The notes under the pieces were generated by a model. It worked only from the letters and a program-made list of their open reading frames with translations. It had not been told where the DNA came from and searched no databases. DNA of 64,000 nt, from assembly GCA_028015205.1 (NCBI GenBank), contig CM051516.1, forward strand, positions 37,462,230-37,526,229. Reading direction: 5' to 3'. Shown in pieces: positions 47,047 to 56,930 of this stretch. The DNA comes from Mytilisepta virgata. Its lineage: Eukaryota; Mollusca; Bivalvia; Mytilida; Mytilidae. Position numbers and translations under genes: made by a program. Numbering within the stretch: position 1 is the first letter of the stretch; every line of letters starts with the position of its first letter.

Positions 47047-49321
47047 GATTCTCTCCGGCCGCGTGTACTCAACCTTCTCTGCCAATAGAAAATGGCCGCT
47101 GCGAAATAGCCAAATGTGCTGAAAAGGGCGTAAAACCTCAACCAAACAAGATATTATTACAGATTGAAATTTGCTGAAATCCACTGGGATAATACTCAAA
47201 CTTAATAGAAGTAATTATGACTATTTAGATGGTAATAAAATTATAATTTTAAAAAATAGCCACAGCTCTTTTATCACAGATAAGCAGCTGTAATATTTAT
47301 GAAAATTAAATGTAATACGAAATTTGTACCGAAATTGCCGAAAGAAATATTTTGTGTATTGAAAACATTCAATGATTGTCTAACAAGACAAAAGACCATT
47401 ATAACTGAGATGTGACAAGTCTGGGTAATTATTATTTCTCAAAATCTAACCCCAATGCAATTTTACGATTTAAATAAATGACTTGCGAGAATATTTTTTT
47501 CTTTCCTACACTGGAGAACTAGAATAATAAAACTGAAGAGTTTAAAGCTTGTTTTGTATTAAATATTATGATGATAATTGCAAATATTGGATTCATATGT
47601 AACAATCTTGAATGTCAAAAATTGTAAACTGGGGACTGTACGAAATGTAATGATGCTTTAAATAATAGGAATATATAGAGAGAAAGGATGAGAACAAACA
47701 AACTACAGACACACCATCATTAATACTAAAGGAAGCGGTAAAAACTCTGAAACTACAAAATGTTGGAAATGTTTGAGATATAACATATAATAGTGACATT
47801 CAGTAGTTCCCAAGTTTGCCCTCAGAAGAATTTCTTTTTCTTAGGAAACTTAGGAAATTGGGAAGAGTATTATTCACATGATTAATATTTTATTATCTCT
47901 CCTTTTGAAATAACATTTTTGCTAAAGTTAATTTCATTTTTGTGATAGTATCTATTTTGGTAAAATTTAACATTCTATAAAACGGGAATAATCATTTAAC
48001 ATTAAAAAAATTATTATTATGATTAGACATTCGGATTAACGTAAATATTTTGCAAAAGATTTAGTTATATGGTACCATGATTTATGATTAGTATATTTGA
48101 TTTAAAGTTTATTGTTCAAACTATTGCGAAACTGAGAGCTTGCTTATTTGAATACTTTACGAAATGCAAACCACGTTCCCTTCCTAGAAGGTTCGGTTTA
48201 AATATTTTTGAAGTTTGATCGAAGATTTCAGTTTCTGAATTATAATGGAGACTACGTTAAAAATTTCCGCTTAATATTTTTACAACCAAGTATGTTTTTC
48301 TAGGATTATTATTTCTGTGGTAATTTTTACTTTGCCAGTGTTGTTTTTCCCAAATTATATTTATTTTCGATATAGAACTATTACTTTTTTGTAAGGAATT
48401 CCTATTTATATTTTTGAATTATATGTTTCGAATCTTTGTTCTATCTTAACATGGTTAATAAAATATGAAAACTTAAAAAAAAATTATATAAACAGCTTGG
48501 AGTCCCAGTGGAAGGAACTGCATGTCTTAATTGCTACTGTCCGTCAGTCTGTCAATTTGTTTGTCAGTAAATTAGTGGTTTATTGTGAAACTTTTATTTG
48601 AGATTTGTCGGAATAGCAACTCTAGACATTTTTATACACAGCGGGGCTTGGAAACGCATAGCTGTCAGACCCTCCCGTTACATTTCCTTTTCGTACCAAA
48701 CAAGTAACACCGCCGTCAAACATTGAATAAAAATATTGTTTACACAGTATTAATAGTATATAAAATATATTTAAACATATGAAAGCCCCTATTTTATTTG
48801 ATCACCGTCACAGGAAACGCGTCAGTCAATGTACATCTTTCAGCATTTTAATGTGTAATTTACAACTCAACGCGTTTCCAAAAAAAAAAAAAAAAAAAAA
48901 AAATCACATGCCGTGTACATAATACCGATGGTACATAATAGGTTAGTCTAAATAATTAAAATTTTTACTTTAAAGTATATTCCATCGATGAGGGATCAAA
49001 AAAAAATTCCAAAATAATCATACACTTGAGACGCCATGATTATCTGGACTAATAAATAAATAATAGGTCCCGTCAATGCCCGTTGTGTACAATGAACATT
49101 TACAGTATGTTAGTTTGTCATTTAAATAATAATAATAAAAAACGATAACAGGCTGAACACCTACATGTACAGTGTGTCTGGTCTTCACGTGGCGTGTACA
49201 TGATAAACACTCAGAATGGAATGGTTGTCCTCCGAATTGTCCCCTAAGTATAAAAAGACTTAATTCCAAGGGAAAGGACAAAACTTAGGAAACAAACAAA
49301 GACATAATGACAATAAAAAAA
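47047..49321. other. Intergenic, no gene seen
   Basis: AT-rich. The only distinct feature is a run of 24 A's at 48,880-48,903. No open frame has domain or splice support. Confidence 0.5.
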
Positions 49322-49673
49322 TTTATGTTGTACCTCATGTAACTTAGGGATTGGGACGCCGACGACCATTCTGATACCATATAATAAATGAACTAATAAT
49401 CATAAGACCACATATCATGGTTTTGGCAAAGCAACAATTCAGCTCGGTTTTTGTTGAGGGATTCAGCTAATAATTGAATAAACAACTGTTTCCAAGAAAT
49501 GTCATTTATTAAAGAAATGACCAAATTTATATTTAGAAACAAAATACAAAATTTACAAAAAGGGAGTGATATATCATTACATAATTTTACATATAGTTCT
49601 GAAACACAAGTCACTCCCTTAAGGATTTAACAGTGCATCCCTAGACAAAAAGGGGTGGCACTTAAAAACGGCC
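49322..49673 (-). repeat. Split direct repeat B2 (3' terminus of the element)
   Basis: 352 bp, essentially identical to B1 at 50,112-50,463. The outer end begins TTTATGTTGTACC directly next to the flank ending AATAAAAAAA. Confidence 0.93.
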
Positions 49674-49810
49674 TTGCCCCTTTTGAAGTCAACAAGTGGA
49701 TATAAGCTAACTAATTTTATCAATGAATTAAATCATGCTCTATATCATATAACAACAACAAAATTTACAATCATGAAGGAGGTTCAATAATGTTCGGGGA
49801 GGTGGTGGGT
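49674..49810 (-). other. Spacer between A2 and B2
   Basis: 137 bp that belong to neither repeat. Part of it (from about 49,731) is also present in the left rearranged copy at 1,009-1,089, so it is an old part of the family and not a later insertion. Confidence 0.8.
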
Positions 49811-50113
49811 AACTTTTCAACTACATTGTACTATAAAAATTACTTGACCTTAGCCGTGGAAAAATTTTTCGGAATGAATCATCTGATGCGAATCATTAAT
49901 TCTGATTGGTCGGTCACTACGACATTGATTTTCTATCTAAGATGCTTCTGAATAGCGTAATGTGTGTACACACACGTGATTAAGATGACCGAAAAATAAC
50001 CTAGTGTTGATTACATAATAAACAAGGGGTCAATCTCAATTAATAAATTAAAGTGAAAAGAAGTCACTCGGACAACATAAAGGGTTTTTATTTGTACCAA
50101 ACAAAACTGATTT
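49811..50113 (-). repeat. Split direct repeat A2
   Basis: 303 bp, nearly identical to A1 at 56,931-57,233. Contains the palindrome TGTGTGTACACACA at 49,961-49,974. Shares the ATTT core with the start of B1. Confidence 0.93.
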
Positions 50114-50463
50114 TATGTTGTACCTCATGTAACTTAGGGATTGGGACGCCGACGACCATTCTGATACCATATAATAAATGAACTAATAATCATAAGACCA
50201 CATATCATGGTTTTGGCAAAGCAACAATTCAGCTCGGTTTTTGTTGAGGGATTCAGCTAATAATTGAATAAACAACTGTTTCCAAGAAATGTCATTTATT
50301 AAAGAAATGACCAAATTTATATTTAGAAACAAAATACAAAATTTACAAAAAGGGAGTGATATATCATTACATAATTTTACATATAGTTCTGAAACACAAG
50401 TCACTCCCTTAAGGATTTAACAGTGCATCCCTAGACAAAAAGGGGTGGCACTTAAAAACGGCC
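50112..50463 (-). repeat. Split direct repeat B1
   Basis: 352 bp, offset 790 bp from B2 with essentially no differences. It ends at AAAACGGCC, after which the copies diverge (CACAAGACAC here, TTGCCCC in B2). Confidence 0.93.
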
Positions 50464-50872
50464 ACAAGACACTTTGTGATGTATGTATGCAATACTAATC
50501 AGAAAGTGGCAGACGCCACACCCGGAATTGTTGCTTAAGCCGAAGAAAGAAGTAATAATGCATGTAAAAGTGTTACTAAATATACATGAAACCAAAGCAG
50601 CCAAATGCTGACCTTTGGAAATTTAACTCTGTTAACAAAGCAGGCAAATGCTGACCTCACTTACTAATGCCTTCAGCAGTTATGAAATTCATATCTACAT
50701 ATATATTATAAGCAATATAATAAAGTAATAAAATAACTAAGCAGGCAATGCTGACCTTTGCGCTTTTTGTAATAACTAGACATTATTCAGTATCCAGCCA
50801 CAGTCAAAATTATAACCTTGTTATGCATGTAACACAAATATATAATGTGAAAATTTAAACCAAAGTTCATGT

Positions 50873-51216
50873 GAGCAGGCAAATCCTGACCTCAACATAA
50901 AAATGATTTTGGAAAAATAAAAATATAACAACATGGACTAAAGAAGTTGACATTGTAAATCGAGCAGGCATATCCTGACCTCGAGAAACAGCCTTTTCAA
51001 TACATGTTATGAAAAATGTGTTACAATGTGCTGTGAGCAGGCAAATCCTGACCTCAACATAAAAATGATTTTGGAAAAATAAAAATATAACAACATGGAC
51101 TAAAGAAGTTGACATTGTAAATCGAGCAGGCATATCCTGACCTCGAGAAACAGCCTTTTCAATACATGTTATGAAAAATGTGTTACAATGTGCTGTGAGC
51201 AGGCAAATCCTGACCT
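50873..51216 (-). repeat. 162-bp tandem duplication in the retrotransposon 3' region
   Basis: Two full 162-bp units (from 50,873 and 51,035) and the start of a third (51,197). Each unit holds two copies of a short motif of the form GCAGGCAAATCCTGACCTC. The period is a multiple of three, which creates an apparent 139-codon frame that I do not regard as a gene. Confidence 0.9.
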
Positions 51217-51322
51217 CAAAGCCAAACCCCATATGCGGGTGAACAGAATATAAACAATAGACAAATTTAACAGAGTGAGCAAGCACAACTTGGCCTCACT
51301 ATTTCAGGACCTTGAATGTACA

Positions 51323-52285
51323 TCACAGGTTAAAAGATGATATACGTATGTATTTTTGAACTGCATTGGAATGCCATCTGCCAACCTTTCGAATATATTG
51401 CTCAGAATAGCCCAAATTGGTAGCATGCGTTGCAGCTCCAATACGGAAACTATGCCCTTTATAAAGTCTTGGATTCATGCCAACAAATTGCAATATATAT
51501 GACAATTTCTTGGAGACAAAATTATGAGGCACAGCAATCTCATTTGGAAACTGGAATAATGGACCAGTTCTATGATTTGTTGTTTGCAAATATCGATGTA
51601 GAGCTGCTACAGAGCAAAAGAAGGGGTTGATTCTATTATATTCTATTGAAATTGTAATAGGTTGTGCATTCTTCATTGATTTAAATGAGCGTAGTATCAG
51701 TGATACACTGACAGGAACCTGGTTTTCAAATGAAAAAGAGATATCTTGATATTGTAAAACCTTGTCCCTATCATTTTTATTTCGCACTAATATTTCCCCT
51801 AAACGTAAAAAACCATGAAAAGCAAGCAGGAAAATTGCTTGCAACAATAGTCTTTGACTAATGTCCTGTATACAACTATGCATACCTTGCAAAATTTTAT
51901 GCAAGATGTCCTTTGTGATTGGCAGTCTTGTGTCAACTGACTTCTGACGATTTTCACAACCTTTTAATAATTTCCTGACAATAAAAGTGGCTGTAGGATC
52001 TTGTAAACTAAGAATTTTATGAATATAACTCAGTGCTGAAATGTGCGAGTTGATAGTGGAAGGACTATATGACCGACCAAACAAGTGCCCAATAAAATTG
52101 CAAATATCCAAAACTTGTAATGGAAGCCCAACAGATGTAGAACAAAAATCAAGGAATAACCGCCACGATCTGTAATAGGCTTTCTTTGCAGAATCTGATA
52201 ATGAAGACTGTAATAATGTAATAGCTTCCTTGTTTAAATGGTTAACAACATCGCTGGAATGTCTGTTTGATGAAGAGATAGCCAT
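51323..52285 (-). CDS. Tyrosine recombinase of the Ngaro-like element
   Basis: A 320-residue enzyme of the tyrosine recombinase family, which would insert the circular retrotransposon DNA by strand exchange through a covalent Tyr-DNA bond. Catalytic residues visible in order: Arg161 (FLRLGEIL), His278-x-x-Arg281 (GHSFRIGA), Trp304/His305 (GRWHS) and Tyr312 (QKYIR). Residues about 15-110 look like the helical core-binding domain. The length is normal and the frame is intact. The start at MAISSSNRHS overlaps the end of the RNase H frame by 52 bases in another frame, so it is probably translated by re-initiation or from a separate transcript. Confidence 0.92.
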   Translation of the reverse strand: MAISSSNRHSSDVVNHLNKEAITLLQSSLSDSAKKAYYRSWRLFLDFCSTSVGLPLQVLDICNFIGHLFGRSYSPSTINSHISALSYIHKILSLQDPTATFIVRKLLKGCENRQKSVDTRLPITKDILHKILQGMHSCIQDISQRLLLQAIFLLAFHGFLRLGEILVRNKNDRDKVLQYQDISFSFENQVPVSVSLILRSFKSMKNAQPITISIEYNRINPFFCSVAALHRYLQTTNHRTGPLFQFPNEIAVPHNFVSKKLSYILQFVGMNPRLYKGHSFRIGAATHATNLGYSEQYIRKVGRWHSNAVQKYIRISSFNL

Positions 52286-53262
52286 GGAGCAACAGATCTG
52301 GCGCTCTGAAAATTAAAGCGAGACAGGTGATCAGCTACGATGTTTGATTTACCAGCGATGTGTTTTGCTCTAAAAGCAATGTTGTACTTCAATGAAGCGA
52401 TCACTAACCTACGAACCAATATCATCAATGTTTTGTCTTTACAAGACTGTTTGTTTATGACCTGAACTATTGCTTGATTATCACACAAAAATAAAACTTT
52501 TGTGTTTTTCATAGATTTACCCCATATCTCAAGAGAAATAACAATGGGAAATAACTCTTTTACTGCAATTTGATATTGACTTAATTCTACCGGCCATCTT
52601 TTAGCAAACCAATAGCTACCAAAGACAGAAGCAAACCCAATACTACCCGAGGCATCAGAATATAACTGCAAATGATCAGATGATACCCATTTATCTGCAA
52701 GAAACATTGATCGACCATTAAAAGAATCTATAAATATTTTCCAAGCATTTAAATCAGCCCGCGATTCACCATTTAACTGGATGTAATGAAAGGGATTTGT
52801 GACCTTTACTGTAAGATCTATTAAACGTCGTAAAAATGTTCTACCAGGGGGAACAACCAAACAAGCAAAATTTAAAAGTCCAATAATTGACTGCAATTCT
52901 CTTAACTTTACTTTTTTCCTTTTATACATAGCTTTCAATGACATTTTCACTTTGTTAATTTTGTCCTGAGGTAACCTACATTCCATAAGATTAGAATCCA
53001 CTTCAATCCCGTATATAGTTATGCATGTGGTTGGTTCCACTGTTTTTTCGTCCTTAATTGGGACCCCCAATTTTTTAGCAAGGTATAGAAAATTATGCAA
53101 ATCTATATCACACTTAGTGGAATTACCCGGACCAACAAAAAGGAAGTCATCAATGATATGTGACATACCGGACGCATTATATTTATTTTCCATTATCCAC
53201 TGAAGTGCACAAGAAAAGCTTTCGAAAATCTGGCAAGAGCTGCTTGCCCCATAGCTAAACAA
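52234..53262 (-). CDS. RT (motif C onward) and RNase H of the Ngaro-like element
   Basis: Continuation of the RT frame after the one-base defect. Numbered from the first Met of this frame, the RT motif C is HIIDD with Asp38-Asp39. The connection/thumb region follows to about residue 190, then RNase H with Asp203 (YSDASGS), Glu236 (KELFP), Asp261 (CDNQAI) and Asp311 (NIVADHLSRF), a full catalytic set. The domain would remove the RNA template. There is no protease or integrase, as usual for this group. The apparent Met start at 53,262 is an artefact of the frameshift and not a real start. Confidence 0.9.
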   Translation of the reverse strand: MFSYGASSSCQIFESFSCALQWIMENKYNASGMSHIIDDFLFVGPGNSTKCDIDLHNFLYLAKKLGVPIKDEKTVEPTTCITIYGIEVDSNLMECRLPQDKINKVKMSLKAMYKRKKVKLRELQSIIGLLNFACLVVPPGRTFLRRLIDLTVKVTNPFHYIQLNGESRADLNAWKIFIDSFNGRSMFLADKWVSSDHLQLYSDASGSIGFASVFGSYWFAKRWPVELSQYQIAVKELFPIVISLEIWGKSMKNTKVLFLCDNQAIVQVINKQSCKDKTLMILVRRLVIASLKYNIAFRAKHIAGKSNIVADHLSRFNFQSARSVAPWLSLHQTDIPAMLLTI

Positions 53263-53987
53263 CGATCATAATAAAAATAATTGTTCCATGTAAAACCAAG
53301 AAGAGGGTATTGAGAAGGATGCATACAAATGATGCGAAAAGCATCTTCTATATCACATTTTGCCATTTTTGCATTACGACCAAATTTCTTGACTAATTGT
53401 ATAACAGTGTCAATGCCATCATATTTCACCATGGAGTTCTCTGGAGGTATCAACGAATTAACAGATTTACCTTTAGGAAAGGAAAGGTCGTGAATTAAAC
53501 GAAATTTTCCAGGAACTGATTTTGGAACAATCCCCAGGGGCGAGCAAACCATATTCTTAAAGGGTGGATGTTCAAAGGGACCGGCTATTCTGTTTTTCAA
53601 CGATTCTTTTGCTAATTTGTAATATACAATATTTGGATTTTCTAATGCGGATTTGTGATTTTTGGGAATTCCATTTGTAGAAGGTAACTTACCGTCTGTA
53701 CCCAACATAAAACCTACCCGAAAACCAGTAACTAAAAATGTATATGTCTCAAGGTCATATCCTTCCAATTCCTTAGCTAGGACTTCACTTTTTACTGGGG
53801 TTGGGAGGTGTGCCCTGGGTGGCCCGTGAACTTGGTCCGTTGTTAATGGGCATGGAAGTACGGGTGCACTTGACTTTGGAGTGAGGGCCTCTACAGGTTT
53901 TGCAGATGTGTTTATAAATGCAATTTTGTCTAGGGCAGCCTTGGAAGGAGTTGAATTTGTGACAGGTTCCATCCCTGTCCTTGCCAT
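53193..53987 (-). CDS. Reverse transcriptase N-terminal part (frameshifted)
   Basis: 264 residues from MARTGMEP. Contains the RT finger and palm: the GKFRLIHDLSFPKG block, motif A KCDIEDAF with a catalytic Asp, and the start of motif B. It then leaves the frame at AMGQAALA because only four C's stand at 53,247-53,250 where the left copy has five. Its first 203 bases overlap Gag in the +1 frame, so the enzyme is made either by frameshifting or by internal initiation at 53,987. The break is either a real inactivating deletion or a homopolymer sequencing error. Confidence 0.88.
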   Translation of the reverse strand: MARTGMEPVTNSTPSKAALDKIAFINTSAKPVEALTPKSSAPVLPCPLTTDQVHGPPRAHLPTPVKSEVLAKELEGYDLETYTFLVTGFRVGFMLGTDGKLPSTNGIPKNHKSALENPNIVYYKLAKESLKNRIAGPFEHPPFKNMVCSPLGIVPKSVPGKFRLIHDLSFPKGKSVNSLIPPENSMVKYDGIDTVIQLVKKFGRNAKMAKCDIEDAFRIICMHPSQYPLLGFTWNNYFYYDRCLAMGQAALARFSKAFLVHFSG

Positions 53988-55242
53988 TAAGAAAGGGCTG
54001 CTTGTTCATGTTTTGTTTGTGCAAATATGTCTTCTTTGGGTTTAAGACCTTGTTATAAAGTTCGTCAAGAGGACGTTGCCATGGTAAGACATGGGATTTG
54101 CGCAGTAATCTAAAAGATTGGTCATATGACCTGAAGGCTTGTGCCCCTCTTGTCTCATAAATGTCCCTAATTGTGGACATGTACTTTAACATATGACCAG
54201 TTTGGTCAGGAAACCTCTCAACATAAATAGCAATATAAATGTGAAATGCCTCAATCCAGTCATAGTATGACAGGGGTTGTTTGGATTTAGCCGATTTTGT
54301 TGTCATTGTTAATACATTGGGAGCTAAAGTAACAGTAAAAGGGTCTTCCAAACTTTGAGATGGCAACAATGTTGCTAGATCAATAAAATCATTAGCCCAA
54401 ATTTTTTCCCGAATTTTCTGTGGTATATGAGCACCAAGTGGGATACCCCCTGCCAAATCAATGATAGGACCGTGGCATAGCTCTCTACCTGAATTGTTGA
54501 CTGTGGCTGGAGTATTTGAATCAGTATTTAAAATTGTATCCAATAAATTATGAATAGAATTACATGTAGTAGAAACGTGTTCAGATATCTGTGGCTGGTG
54601 AGATGTCCTATTGGAAGTTGACTGGTAATTTCCTGAACTTGTGGTACATGCTGGTGTCTCAGGCAATTGTAATCCAGAGTTTTGTACGTGCGGTGCAGAC
54701 AGAGTTGTAATTTGATGATGCGGATGTTGTGTAGTAAATGAAGCTGGAATTGGTTGTGGCTGTTGAAGATTTGATGCTCCCAGATTTTGTTGCAAAGATG
54801 CAGACTGGTTCAGAAATGGCACGGATAGTAACGGTGGCAACAGTTGTGCATTTGTCGGGTTGACGGATTGTTGACCATGTATGGAATTTTGCCTAGCAGG
54901 CATTTGTATTTCAGTACTATTGTTCTGAACATTAGTTTCCACGGGATTCCTCGCACAGGTATCATCATTTGAATTTGTTTGTCTTAAAATTGCACTTGCC
55001 AATAAGTCATAGTTTATGTTTGGTATTGAAGGATTACATGTAGCACTGGTGAAACTTTGAGTGTTATTGTCAGGTAAGATATGGGAACTGGATGTGGTTT
55101 CAGGTAAACTATTAGAAGCAGTTTCAGCTGCACGCTGTGGTCTTCTGAATGTCGAATTGGTTCGACGTTTTGGTCGAGCAGAGATTGCAGTGGTATTAGG
55201 AGGGTCTACCTGTGTACGTCTTCTTTTTGAGGGTGGAGGCAT
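53785..55242 (-). CDS. Gag-like nucleic-acid-binding protein
   Basis: 485 residues starting MPPPSKRRR. Residues 1-240 are low-complexity, rich in Gln, Asn, Ser and Thr, with a basic start that could act as a nuclear localisation signal. Residues about 260-415 form the conserved, probably helical part. Residues 427-445 are C-x8-C-x4-C-x3-H and 447-459 are C-x2-C-x3-H-x4-C, two zinc-binding motifs expected to bind the RNA. The frame is intact. The start is supported by the probable splice acceptor 20 bases upstream. The left copy has lost this start and has a stop inside. Confidence 0.88.
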   Translation of the reverse strand: MPPPSKRRRTQVDPPNTTAISARPKRRTNSTFRRPQRAAETASNSLPETTSSSHILPDNNTQSFTSATCNPSIPNINYDLLASAILRQTNSNDDTCARNPVETNVQNNSTEIQMPARQNSIHGQQSVNPTNAQLLPPLLSVPFLNQSASLQQNLGASNLQQPQPIPASFTTQHPHHQITTLSAPHVQNSGLQLPETPACTTSSGNYQSTSNRTSHQPQISEHVSTTCNSIHNLLDTILNTDSNTPATVNNSGRELCHGPIIDLAGGIPLGAHIPQKIREKIWANDFIDLATLLPSQSLEDPFTVTLAPNVLTMTTKSAKSKQPLSYYDWIEAFHIYIAIYVERFPDQTGHMLKYMSTIRDIYETRGAQAFRSYDQSFRLLRKSHVLPWQRPLDELYNKVLNPKKTYLHKQNMNKQPFLNGKDRDGTCHKFNSFQGCPRQNCIYKHICKTCRGPHSKVKCTRTSMPINNGPSSRATQGTPPNPSKK

Positions 55243-55262
55243 GGTAACTTAATTTAACGATG

Positions 55263-56138
55263 CTGAAAAATAAGAAACATGTAATCAAACCTTTATAATT
55301 TAGCAAATTACATAAAACTTTCTATCTGAGAAACTTTATCTTGCCATAATGTACGACATTTCCATATGTTATACTGTAGTTACCCTCAGCAACTACATGG
55401 ACTTGTAATATGTCCCACCAAAGTGAGCAATCAGAATAATCTCATAACCCTAACATGACGAGTTTGAAACACAAGTATGAACATTTTCCAACCAAGTTGT
55501 GTAAATATACATTGTGCATTATGTCTCACCCTACCATGAAGAGTAATTTTTCCCAACATTGGTGAGTACTAACTTTCTTTTACCAAATTTATTGGAACTA
55601 ATTATTCATTGAGAGACACTCTCAAATTTTTTACTTTGGAGCTCAACCCGGTCAAGCTGTAAATGAATAACCTGTCCACCAAGAGAGAACTGCAACATAC
55701 ATAATTACGACCCTATAATGGAGAGTAAGCATAAATAAAATACACCATAACCCAACTCGGTTGAGTAACAGGATGTGTATTCGGCACTACCCAACCATAT
55801 AGAGTTTCTGTTGGTCCAACTCAAGGTGAGCATGGTGGCTTCACAAATGTACATGCTAATAATTTAACTAATTAAGATGTGACACTCTCTGACAGACAGT
55901 GTAAACATTGCATAATCATGCATGACATATGATATTATGCTCAACAAAATATGGCTTACATCCTTCTCAGCAAGCTACACTTATAGTTAGTGTAATTTAG
56001 TACTGTCTATCCCCAACTTTGAAATGTATATTGTCAAGCAATGAGTGTGTGCAAGTACAAATGAAAACATATACGTAGACAGCAAATCAGCCTGAGTATA
56101 GCAAAATATGTATTAATAATGAAAAGATATGGTCTTAC
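55263..56138 (-). other. Probable intron between SGNH ORF and Gag
   Basis: On the - strand, CTCG|GTAAGACC at 56,139/56,138 is a strong donor, and TTTCTTATTTTTCAG|CA ending at 55,263 is a strong acceptor. Splicing would give the SGNH protein a slightly different end (a few codons then TAA) and place the Gag ATG a few bases after that stop. No coding sequence is seen in this 876-bp stretch. Confidence 0.6.
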
Positions 56139-56811
56139 CGAGTAAAGCATGAGCATGTAGTACAGCACTCCGAATACTACGGAAGTATTTCAGCATTCCT
56201 GTTTTGTTAAGATGTACCCCATCATTGTTCAAATGTGCAACATCCTGCCAAAACCCATGGTGGCGCCAGAATATAATATTCGGCATTGAATCCATACGTG
56301 TCATGTTAAACAGAGCACAATTAACATCAATAACCTTCTGATTGTAATCAGTCCCCACATAGTCTGGATCACGCCACAAAAGTTCACCTATCACAACCAC
56401 AGGTATGTGCAATCCAAAATGTAAAAAGGATGCAAAAGAATATATTTCATTTGCTACTTGGGCAGCTGACTTACTACTATCTGACAAATCATTTCCCCCA
56501 ATTTGCAAATAAACAATTTCCACAGGCATGTCAAAAGAAAAAAGATCACTCCGTTCGTGAATTAGACGGGCCACGGTTAAACCACCTTGTGCGCGACATG
56601 TAATGTTGTAAGGCCATTGTAAACGCAGGTTTTGGTGCTTTGCAGAAGACCTCATGAAGTCTCGTAACCTCCGAATAAAACTATGTCCTAAAAGAACGAC
56701 GTTCGTGGCCATGATAGATTGTTTGTAAACAAACTCAAAAGTTAAAGTTCGGGCATGCGCATACACCCCTCGGTAAGACCCATGATGAACAAAAAATGCA
56801 GAAATACTCAC
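56113..56811 (-). CDS. SGNH/GDSL-type hydrolase of the Ngaro-like element
   Basis: The frame is 232 residues, but the likely start is Met34 (56,712), directly before NVVLLGHSFIRRL. SGNH blocks are visible: nucleophile Ser44 in GHSF (block I), Gly76-Gly77 (block II), Asn107 in IGGND (block III), and Asp197-x-x-His200 in DGVHLN (block V). All four name-giving residues are present, so it may be an active esterase. SGNH domains occur in some Ngaro-type elements and in CR1 LINEs; their role there is not settled. It is the first ORF after A1 and is absent from the left copy. The 3' end may be changed by splicing at 56,138. Confidence 0.82.
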   Translation of the reverse strand: MSISAFFVHHGSYRGVYAHARTLTFEFVYKQSIMATNVVLLGHSFIRRLRDFMRSSAKHQNLRLQWPYNITCRAQGGLTVARLIHERSDLFSFDMPVEIVYLQIGGNDLSDSSKSAAQVANEIYSFASFLHFGLHIPVVVIGELLWRDPDYVGTDYNQKVIDVNCALFNMTRMDSMPNIIFWRHHGFWQDVAHLNNDGVHLNKTGMLKYFRSIRSAVLHAHALLGKTISFHY

Positions 56812-56930
56812 TATTTTTTCAATGAATTAAAACCACATTGCATGCATGTAAATATTATCCCAATTAATGCCACTTCCAAAAGTTTATCTCTTCAAATTAA
56901 GTTATTAAATTAAATGATAATAACTTTCCA

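Noticed and set aside
48880..48903. A24 run as the poly(A) tail of a processed pseudogene or LINE
   Set aside because: No recognisable transcript or element body precedes it on the + strand and no target duplication was seen.
50867..51286. 139-codon frame with two internal repeats behind the recombinase gene
   Set aside because: It is created by a 162-bp tandem duplication in the 3' untranslated region; the frame is not kept in the left copy, which lacks the duplication within the visible part.
53021..53203. Open frames antisense to RT that recur at 1,610-1,792
   Set aside because: They are the shadow of the conserved RT coding strand in both retrotransposon copies.
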